Positions 54,501-64,000 of a DNA stretch of 64,000 nt are shown piece after piece. Numbering within the stretch: the stretch's first letter is position 1; the number at the start of each line of letters is the position of its first letter. Under the pieces are notes generated by a model, which ran no database searches, was not told the DNA's origin, and worked only from the letters and a program-made list of their open reading frames with translations. Origin of the DNA: Nectonema munidae (taxonomy: Eukaryota > Nematomorpha > Nectonematoida > Nectonematidae); assembly GCA_030549495.1 (NCBI GenBank), contig JAUIRK010000693.1:177470-241469 (forward strand), written 5' to 3'. The position numbers and the translations under genes are program-made.

Positions 54501-55260
54501 CAAAACAAGCGGAATATTCTATGCCAACACACAAGTATATCTGATAAAAGAATCCAAAAAATTTTACTTGTGAAAAACTTTGAAAAAGTGATCGTTTAGA
54601 AGAGTACCGCCTTCATTCTATCAGAAGAAGTTGGATCATCAAAACGAATAAATCGGATACAATACTTTATTTAGTGAGGCAAAATACCCAAGAAGTGTAC
54701 ATCAATAGTGAAACTTGAAGAAAATTTACTGATTTGATCATTTGGATCTATAAATCTTTCCTTATATTTTATATAATTCTGTGTTTTTGTAAAAATTTCA
54801 GTGAGAAGTTCCGTAGTAAAAAACAGACTCCAAATTTTTTCAGACATGTAAGTCTTTTAGCTTGATTATTAGGACCAGGAGGTTCTCTCGAAATGTTACG
54901 TACATTTATATTTCTGCTTCTACCACAACTTGAAGTTGGAAGACTTTCTTCAGTAAAATAAAAAACTACTTTTTGAGATAAAATCCTCAGAAGTCATCAG
55001 GGATTGATGAACGTTCCAGATAAATTCAGATAAAAGGTATCGCAAAAAAAACAAAAACAATAGAAGAGAGACAAACAGAATTTCCAAGCTTTTTCAAATT
55101 TGAAATCAATATGAGAGCAAATCACAACAAAAATACAGCGGTTGTGACTTTCAAGGTCTGACTCATGACGTAAATGAGAACTCATATGTTCATCCGATGT
55201 AAACTGTATCTACGACACTTTTATGTAGTAAAATCAATCTTTTAAGCATATGACATACCT

Positions 55261-55675
55261 TCTACGTAGCCATTATCTATCAATCTTCCTTGATTCTGTC
55301 TGTTTGTTATTCGAAATATTTTGTTCATTGATCGTTAGCAGTACATTTTGTGTTTATCAAAACTTCTATACATTACTAATTAGTTTATGTAACTACAAAG
55401 ATGCTGTATCACTTTCACATTTTTGAATACTCATATTTTCTCGAATGGAAAAATATAGCAATCACATTTTGTTGAACATCGACATCCATGGCGCTAAAAA
55501 GAAGGATCTAACTTCGCTATGAAAATTTTTTATTTATAAGTAATTTTACCTTCAAAATATTCAAAGGGTGTTCTAATAAAAATAAAAAATAGGCCTATGC
55601 GGCCCCCTACTTTGGCGATCCAAGGGAATAAAAATTTTCAACCATGCGAGGGTCAATTGAAAATATTTGTTATTA
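55261..55675. other. AT-rich, nothing recognised
   Basis: No gene or repeat with definable ends was seen. Confidence 0.4.
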
Positions 55676-56850
55676 CCGTAAAGTTCGGCTTATAAGACGC
55701 CTTTTCATAGCTAAATAGCAGTCTTAAAATTAAGAGAGGGTCTTATACGCCAAAGTAAAAAATCTTAGTTTAAACAATTATAAAAAAAATTTTTTATAAA
55801 TAAACTTTCAAATATTGGAAATATGGACGAAACACCGATCTATTTTGATATGGATGGAAATCGAACTGCATCTTTAAAAGGGGAAAAAACTATTCTTTTA
55901 AAAACGACAGGTCACGAAAAAACAGATTTTGCTGTGGTTTTAGCTTGTTTAGCAGATAGAACTAAGCTAAAACCCATGGTTATTTTTAAGCAATAATTGA
56001 TGCCAAAAATTATGTTTCCCAAAGGAGTTTTTGTTCATGTAAATGCTAAAGGAGTCAGATTGTGGATTCAAAATGTTGGGATGTAAAGACCCAACTCTTT
56101 TAATAATTCTCGTAGTTTATGGGATATGTTTAAACCTCATTTTTGTGCCGAAGTTAAAAAAAAACTGCTGACAAACAAAATTGACTTAGCAGTTATTCCT
56201 GCCGGCTTGACTTCTCTTTTGCAACCTTTAGACGTATCTCTAAATAAACCTTTTAAAGATAATATTAGAAAACAGTGGAATGATTGGTTTACTAGTTCTG
56301 AAAAATCCTTCACAAAAAATGGAAATATGCGTCCTCCTTCACTCCATCCACACTCTTTGTGAATTTGTTGACAAAGCATGGAATGACTTAAAGCCTCCCA
56401 ATTGTTGAATATTCTTTTAAATGTTGTATTTCTAATGCAATGGATGGCACTGAAGATACGATCGTTTGGGAAAATGAAGATCGGGAAACTGAGATAAGAG
56501 TGTCTGATGATGAAGATCCATATGACGATTTCTTAACTGAAGTTGATGAAGAATTGATTGATCAATTAAACAAAACAGATTCAGAAGATAGTCTTTGCTG
56601 AGTGGAGTTTTTTAAATTAATAAATATTGTTTTTAAAATGTTTTGTTGGGAGTTAATTTTTTCAATATTTTTTCTTAAATATACGCAATTTTTTATAAAT
56701 TAAAACGATATTAGTAGATACGTTTTTTTTTAATTTTTGTTACAGGGTCTTATACGCCGAAAATAAGTATAATTCAGTTTTTTACTTTGTGTTATTTAGG
56801 GGGGTCTTATAGGCCCAGGGATCTTATACGCCGAATAAATTCATTTAAGA
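55676..56850 (+). mobile_element. Pogo/Tigger-type DNA transposon, broken
   Basis: The DDE_1 transposase is recognisable: MDETPIYFDMDGNRTASLKG with LLKTTGHEKTDF, LACLADRTKLKPMVIFK, then after damage FKPHFCAEVKKKLLTNKIDL, VIPAGLTSLLQPLDVSLNKP and FKDNIRKQWNDWF, with an acidic tail (VSDDEDPYDDF). Stops occur after IFKQ and in the Asp-bearing middle. Ends share TTCGGCKTATAAGA in inverted orientation, and a GTCTTATACGCC motif recurs in both flanks (55680-55755, 56745-56840). Confidence 0.85.
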
Positions 56851-57585
56851 TTTATCCTCTTGTTATGAAATTTTTTTTTATTCATTTTAATGTGTTTTTT
56901 GCGCATCAGAAAGAAGTCAAGAAGGGAAAAGATCTTGTGAATCCTGTGAAGAGTTCGCTATGTCAATTTTTGAAGAAGTTTTTTTTAGTTTGTTATACTT
57001 TTTGAAATTAATATTGCAAAATCACATAAATATACACATTCGTATCATTAACTTTTTTTGTATCATTATTTTTTTTAACTGAATTGATCCGAAAGGATCA
57101 TTTCGTACCTGTTTTGAAAATTTCGTAATAATTTTTTTCAAACTTTTGGATACAAAAGGACCAATTTAGGTACAATATCACTTAGGTATGAAATGTCTTC
57201 GTTACAAAATGTCTTGGACTTGTCAGTTTTTGTCTTATATATAAGGAATTTAAAGAGAATCATATCTATATTTTTTATTTCATACAGTAAATCCCATAAA
57301 AGGAGGAAATTGTGTTAAATTTAAAGCTTTATTTTCCTTTATTATGAATCGTTTTGTCAATTTCTTCTAGCACAGGTTACTTTTATATTGCAACTATGAA
57401 TATGCATTGTATAAACTTATTTGTAATGTTGGACATAATCTCTTTGGCTTTGCTTTATTAACGGAAGAGTAGGACGGCAAGAGATAACATACTGTACTAC
57501 ACAAATGTATATTGCAAAATGCAAACAAGTGAACCCCTATTTTTTGTAATTTCTAGTCTATATTTTATACCTTATAATATTATTG
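56851..57585. other. AT-rich, nothing recognised
   Basis: No coding or element structure could be supported. Confidence 0.4.
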
Positions 57586-57593
57586 TTATGCAC

Positions 57594-58044
57594 TGGGTCT
57601 GACTAAACACCCCAAATAATTCTAAAGCACTTCAAAAAAGAGGGTTAGATAAAAACCCAGAAATAACAGGAAGCACACCAAAACACTTCAAAATACGACA
57701 AAAAATCGCAAAACACCTCAAAACATCGCAAAACACGCCAAATAGTTCTTAAGCACTATAAAAAAAGGGTTAGGCTAAAAATTCCAAAACACCCAGAAAT
57801 AAACGAGCGCACCTTAAAACATCCCCAAACCGGCAAATAATTCTAAGGCACTACAAAAAAATCTTAAAATTCCTCAAAACACCGGAAAAATCCCTAATCA
57901 CCACAAAAAATTGCAAAAAACGACAAATATTTCGAAAGCAGTATAAAAAAGATCCTAAAAACTTTCGAATTATTTGTGGGGGTTTTAGTCTAACCATCTT
58001 TTTTTATAATGCTTTAAAATTATTTGCCGTGTTTAGTCTGACCG
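57594..58044. mobile_element. Nonautonomous element with 8-bp duplication and internal repeats
   Basis: The perfect 8-mer TTATGCAC flanks both sides (57586-57593, 58045-58052). Inverted ends share GACTAAACAC, CAAATAATT and TAAAGCA over ~60 bp. The interior iterates CAAATAATTCTAAAGCAC, CAAAACACC and GGGTTAGACTAAAA modules several times. No coding content. The 8-bp duplication suggests the hAT superfamily. Confidence 0.88.
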
Positions 58045-58052
58045 TTATGCAC

Positions 58053-59160
58053 ATATGTCATTATCACTCGGGCTGTTATTTCTCTCATAACACATGCACG
58101 TCTCGAGAAATATTTTTGCTTTTTATATTGATTTTCTTGTCAGAAGAAGTCACATCATTACTTCCATTTTCTGTACTTCTCATATTTTATGCAGTCTCCT
58201 TACTATTCATTGACTAAGAAATCATCTTTCCTCTCGTCATAGGGTGTGGCTCTGAGACAACGCATAAATCTATTCAGTATCATCATGCTTTCTTCACATA
58301 CACAAAACATAATAAAAATAGTCACAAGATTGGCATGAAGCCAAATACAAAATCCTTTTCTAATTTGTTAAAATTTTCACCACTAAATGTCGATATTTAA
58401 CTTGTACACGGATAGTGCAACACTACCCCCATATACTTCCATTATCACGTTTTGGGCTTTTTGAAGTATTATTTGAAAATTTCAGCCACCCAAGGAGGCA
58501 TTAAAGATAGCTACATCACTGACATAATATATATTACTAAGCTTTAACAAAATCACTAAAGAATTAACATTAACTTAACTAGAACAAAATTAAACTAAAG
58601 AATTGGTATTTAAAGTTTGTAAAAATGAGAACAAAAAGAATTTATGAAACTCTTAGTACATTAAAATATTTTTAATTTCTTATAAAAGGAGGAATGCAAA
58701 TTGTGATTGATGAAAGAATATTAAATTTGAACGAGATTTACCCTACACACTAAAATTTGTGAATAACAACGGGAAATACTGTGCTATACAGATAGATTAG
58801 GCAAGCAAGCAAGTACGTTTTGAATGATGAAATATCTCACAAATGGATTGGAGCGAATTGAGTGTGTGAGAACAGAACAAACAATGAAATTAAGGCTACG
58901 TGTTTAGCTTGAAGAAATGTTTGTTGGAAAGAATAGAAGAGTGTGTGCAGTGTGGTGTCGAGGTAGGATTTTGGGGAGAGCACGAAAACATGTTTGACGG
59001 ATATGATGATGAATGGCTCTTCAATGCAGGCTTAGGATCGCCAGCATATCATCAACTCCTCATCATCATCATCGACACTTCATCGCCATCAAACTCATCA
59101 TTTCATCATCACACACAACACATATAATTAACAGTACATATTATACAGCCTCAACATCAA
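58053..59160. other. AT-rich, nothing recognised
   Basis: Short open frames are present (58029-58217, 58900-59127), with no family recognised. The sequence becomes CAT-rich from about 59040, leading into the trinucleotide repeat. Confidence 0.4.
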
Positions 59161-59219
59161 CATCAACATCATCATCATCATCATCAACCTCATCATCATC
59201 ATCATCATCATCATCAACC

Positions 59220-60084
<865 letters not shown>

Positions 60085-60134
60085 AAAAATGGCGGAAAGT
60101 TTTTCCTTCTTTTAGTAAAATTTGCCTCTCTCTC

Positions 60135-60159
60135 TTTTTTTTTTTTTTTTTTTTTTTTT
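60135..60159 (+). repeat. Poly-T run
   Basis: An uninterrupted T-run of about 25 bases lies after a CT-rich stretch, between the trinucleotide array and the LINE ORF1. Confidence 0.9.
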
Positions 60160-60300
60160 CTATAAAACATTTCAGTTGAAATTCAGAACAAAGATCTAAA
60201 TTTATTTTATAATCTGCGATCTATAAATCTCTTAATATTCATTCTTTTATAGTACTTAAAATGGGTGAAAACTCATGTTCTATTTCTTTGCTTGAAGAAA

Positions 60301-61595
60301 ATGGCCCTTGTGAAATCTTGTAATATAAATGCTCAACATGAATCGATTGAATGTTTTTTTTGCAGTAATTTTTTCCATGCTTTTAACTGTAATGTTCAAC
60401 CTTTATGCCCTCCTTCCTACTATAGAAATACACTACCGAATTTTCAAAAAAACTATAAGAATTTTGTTTTCTTGTGTAATGACTGTCTCTCTAAAAAAGA
60501 ACAGCGTAACTCGAACTCTCTTTCTTTGAAAATCTCATCAATAGAAACCTCACTTAAAAAAATAGTTGATAAAATTAATTTGCCTAATTCAGCGTCCGTA
60601 GAAAGGTATAATTGTTCTGAAACTTTATATTCACATGTTGTTTCTAATAAATTTAATAAAAAACGGGTTGAAGAAATCAAAGAAAAACCTAATTTTATTA
60701 TAAATGGAAATGATATATCTAGTCCAAAAATTAAATCTTTTGAAAAGGATTGTGTTAGCTCCGGCATTAAGATTAAGAATTTTTACAAAAACAAAAAAGG
60801 AAACATGTGTCTTGTACTGCCCCCTAAGACAACTCAAAAAAATTATATTTTGCCTATTTTAGAAAAAAACTTTGATAAAACAACCATAAGTTCTATAAAT
60901 AAGAGTTGTTATATTGGTATAGCTGGTCTCTACAACTCGTATACTCCTTGTGATCTTTTTGACAATGTTAAGGAACTGAATAAAAGCTTAAATATAAATA
61001 ATGAAAATTCTAAATGCTTGTTCGTTAGAAAATCTTCAAAAAATAATACATTCTACTCTGTTTTTAAAATTTCTTCTGAAACTCGGGAAAGACTTGTTTC
61101 TTCTGGTGAACGATTGTTTGTAGGTCTACAGGAATGTACAGTCTTTGATTGGAAAATGGTTAAACGCTGTAACTTCTGCCAAGAGTACGGGCACTGGAAG
61201 TCAAATTGCCCCAATGTTGGAGCCCCTTCTTGTGCACACTGTGCTGATTCACATCAAACTAAAGATTGCCTTGTTCCTTTCGAAATTCTTCATTTCATCG
61301 ATGTATTAACTGTAGAAAAAACAAGTGGGAAGATAATCATCGAGCTAATTCCTCCTTATGTCCTATTTTCTTACAAAAAGTTGGAAAACAATCTTTTGTA
61401 CCACCTACTACTTCTCTTGACTCATCATCAATTGTACCACCGTCTACTTCTCTTGACTCCTCATCAATTGTGACTTCTTTTGATCCTCAACCTACTACTT
61501 CTCTTGACTCATCATCAATTGTACCACCGTCTACTTCTCTTGACTCCTCATCAATTGTGACTTCTTTTGATCCTCAACCTACTTCAAAAAACTAA
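60301..61595 (+). CDS. LINE ORF1 protein with PHD-like and zinc-knuckle fingers
   Basis: From ATG 60301 (MALVKSCNINAQHES) there is a PHD/RING-like cysteine pattern, CFFCSNFFHAFNC and CNDC. A coiled-coil-prone middle follows, then CNFCQEYGHWKSNC and CAHCADSHQTKDC knuckles. The frame changes by one base near 61280; the other frame continues with HRCINCRKNKWEDNHRANSS, a further Cys/His finger ending LCP, then two copies of a 29-residue Ser-rich repeat. An upstream ATG at 60261 opens another short frame (MGENSCSISLLEENGPC) that may be the true N-terminus before an additional slip. ORF1 proteins bind the element's RNA. Confidence 0.75.
61404..61578 (+). repeat. 87-bp tandem duplication in LINE ORF1
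   Basis: Two direct 87-bp copies encode TTSLDSSSIVPP and STSLDSSSIVTSFDPQP; each unit itself contains two TSLDSSSIV half-units. Confidence 0.92.
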
Positions 61596-64000
61596 TTACC
61601 CTACATTCTTGCAGCTTTGTTTTATGGAATGTTCATTCCCTGCGAAATAAATGCATTGAAGTCATTGATTTTTGCAAATCTAAGTCTGCTGTTGTAGCCT
61701 TTATTTGTGAAACTTGGATAGAAAGTGATTACAACTCAACCATCACACAAGTTATTGAAAGCGGATATGAGATATATCATTCATTTCGTTTTTCAAGAGG
61801 AGGAGGCGTTGCCATTCTTTATCAAAAAGGTTTTAATCTGAAGCACCTTAAACTCAAAACATACAAAACTTTTGAATCCATTGGCTGCGTATTGAACTTT
61901 CCATATTACAACATTACTTTTGTTCTTGTATACAGATTAATAAGAGCTTCCTTTAGAGAGTTTTTAATTGAAATTTCTGATATGATTAATTCACTAAACA
62001 GGGTCATTTCATATAATCTTATACTTGGGGACTTTAACGTACATTTTGATTCTCATAATAATGCCTTCACTTCAAAGCTCCTCAGCGCACTTGATCAATT
62101 TGATCTCCATCCTTTGTTAAAAGTCCAAACTCACGTTGCTGGGCATTGTCTTGATAACATATTTTGTGAGAGTTCACTGATGACATGCCTTACTCCTGAA
62201 ATCTATCCAATTAATTTGAGTGATCACTACCCCGTTGTCTTTTCTCTTAGTTCTAAAGAACCTTCAGAAATAAAGGAGAAATCCATCATTTATAGAATTT
62301 TTTCTTGTGTCAATAAAGACTTGTTCAAGCATGACCTAAAAGCAAGACTATTTTCTATACAAAATGAAAGTACTGAAGCTTGTTTTTCACTCAACAAATT
62401 TTGCTCAGTAATTGAAACAACTACAAACGAACATGCTCCTAGAGTGACTAAAGTGGTGCGCCTGTCCAGACCTAAGTGGTTTTCGCGTGAATTCATTAAA
62501 TCAAGAAATCGTAGAAGAAAAATATATACAAAATGGTTAAAAACTAGGAATGAAGCTGACCGCAAAATATATGAAGCTTTAAGAACTTCCACTTCACTAC
62601 TTCTCGAAGAATGTAAAAAGAAATACTGTGACAAGTTTATAAATAGAGCAAGCGATTCCAAGTCCCTCTATAGCTTTGTTCGTGAGATGTCCAATTTCAA
62701 AAAGCCTCATAGTACTCTTCCTTACTCTGATGACAAAACAAAGTTAGCTAATCTCTTCAATAACTTCTTTCACAAAAAAGTACTTGCGATTGTTGAAGAC
62801 ATGAATGAAAGCACCTCCAAATACCACGAATGTACATTCACAATTGAAAACACGCATTGTTTATCACTGAATATCTTTTTCCAACTGATCAGGTTGAACT
62901 TGCAGATATTATCAGTTTACATGGAATTAAAGTGGGCCAAGCTGATTACCTTAACTCAGAAATGCTCAAATGCTGTCTAGATGTTTTTCTACCATATTAT
63001 GTTTTCTACATCAACATGTCATTTACGAGAGGAGCCTTCTTTTTTAATAAAGATGCAATCCTAACACCTGTTCCCAAGCACGCAACCGCTAACTTAGATG
63101 ATCTAAATGATTTTCGACCCATTTCTAGCCTTACCTTCTTAAGTAGGCTTGCCGAAAGAGTCGTGCTAAGGAGACTCTCGGATCACCTACATGCCAATAA
63201 CCTGATCAGGAAAAATCTTTTCGCTTATCAAAAACACTGCAGTACAGAAACATTACTTTACACTTTGGTTAATGGAATAAAAGTCAACATGTCAAAAAAT
63301 CTCAACACATTGTTACTTGCTTTGGATATTAAATCTGCCTTCGATACCCTTGACAGAAAAATATTGTTAAAAATTTTAGAAAAGAAATTCGGCCTGAGGA
63401 ATAATGCTCTAAGTTGGATATCCTCATATTTTGAAAACAGAACGTACTCAACATGTATTGATGGATATATTTCTAGCTCTCTCGATTCCAGTTATGGAGT
63501 CCCCCAAGGATCGGTCCTTGGACCTCTCTTCTTTAACATTTACATATCTCCTTTGCTAGACTATATTGAAGATCTTGGCTTTGATGTCTTGGGCTTTGCA
63601 GATGATCTGTACTTATGCATGCCATTCCACTCTAATTTTGAAACTTTAACATTTGAAAAAAGAGTTCCTAATCTGTACATGAAAATAAAAGACCTAATGA
63701 AGAAATACAAACTCAAACTAAATGACAAAAAGACTCAAGCTATTGTTTTTACTAAGCAGAACGATCTAATCTTCGATGGCTTCTGTGTTGAAAATAACAT
63801 ACTTAAAATTAAAAAAGAAGTCAACGTACTTGGAGTCCTTCTTGACCGAAATTTGACTTTTGATGCATTTATAAAGTCCAAAGTCAAAGAAGGCTACTTA
63901 TTTTTAAGAAATTTGCAACAATTCAAAAAGTTTCTTACCAGAAATCACCTTATTACACTCGTTAATGCCTTTGTTGTAAGTCGACTAGACTATGGCAATT
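61571..64000 (+). CDS. LINE ORF2: endonuclease and reverse transcriptase (partial)
   Basis: The first frame is open from 61571 to 62980 and holds the APE-type endonuclease: LWNVHSLRNK, FICETWI, SRGGGVAILY, LILGDFNVHF and LSDHYPVVFS. The frame changes near 62865; a second frame is open from 62848 to the window edge and gives the reverse transcriptase: DFRPISSLTFLSRLAERVV, LALDIKSAFDTLDR, GVPQGSVLGPLFFNIYISPL, and GFADDLYLC (FADD at 63595-63606), then LGVLLDRNLTF. Only one break is seen, so it is young or carries a sequencing slip. The C-terminus lies beyond the window. Confidence 0.88.

Larger units (their letters stand above)
60085..64000 (+). mobile_element. CR1-like LINE, runs off the right edge
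   Basis: The order is ORF1 (zinc-finger protein), then ORF2 with endonuclease and reverse transcriptase, typical of the CR1/L2-type non-LTR group. The 5' boundary is uncertain; a T-run (60135-60159) and the trinucleotide array lie just upstream. The 3' end is outside the window. Two frame changes are seen (one per ORF). Confidence 0.85.

Noticed and set aside
56126-56362. Host gene with LLQPLDVSLNKPFKDN
   Set aside because: This is the DDE_1 domain of a pogo-type transposase in a broken element, not a host gene.

Overview
The window is nuclear DNA from an animal. It is very AT-rich, its genes are split by GT-AG introns, and it is crowded with eukaryotic DNA transposons, a LINE, tRNA-derived SINEs and very long perfect microsatellites. 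The gene families (EB1, GCNA, mixed-lineage kinase) are general to metazoans. The transposon mix and long microsatellites suggest an arthropod, possibly a small crustacean, but that is a guess.

Three host genes are well supported. (1) An EB1/MAPRE microtubule plus-end protein lies on the minus strand at 8305-894. Three coding exons carry the calponin-homology domain; the rest of the gene lies left of the window. (2) A GCNA (germ cell nuclear acidic peptidase) gene lies on the plus strand at 17514-35958. Six coding exons splice in consistent phase to 782 residues: an acidic disordered N-terminus with SUMO-interaction-like motifs, an SprT metallopeptidase domain with HEICH, and a Cys4 zinc ribbon. 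(3) A mixed-lineage protein kinase (SH3, kinase, coiled coil) lies on the minus strand at 43250-40968 in one 760-codon exon. A possible first exon of a fourth, unrecognised gene lies at 40030-39929 (minus).

Most of the rest is transposon-derived. GCNA introns hold a BED/hAT fossil, hAT MITEs, TTAA-flanked piggyBac-type MITEs (one containing a 21-bp minisatellite), a nearly intact piggyBac (28272-30850), SINEs, an IS630/Tc1-type element and a DIRS-like fossil. From 43.4 to 49.9 kb there are two copies of one hAT-like family. One is split by a 2.5-kb TTAA-flanked element with its own degenerate tandem array; the other keeps terminal inverted repeats and an 8-bp target duplication. From 50.5 to 57 kb come a second DIRS-like fossil, a decayed piggyBac interrupted by a 1-kb CA-rich block, and a pogo/Tigger-type fossil. 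A 451-bp hAT-type nonautonomous element, an 864-bp perfect TCA repeat and a CR1-like LINE that runs off the right edge finish the window.

The host genes do not form a pathway. The clearest shared theme is TTAA-targeting elements: four short MITEs share the terminus TTAACCC...GACCA and an internal GCAGACGA-like motif, and in one of them that motif has been amplified into a minisatellite ending 34 bp before a GCNA exon.
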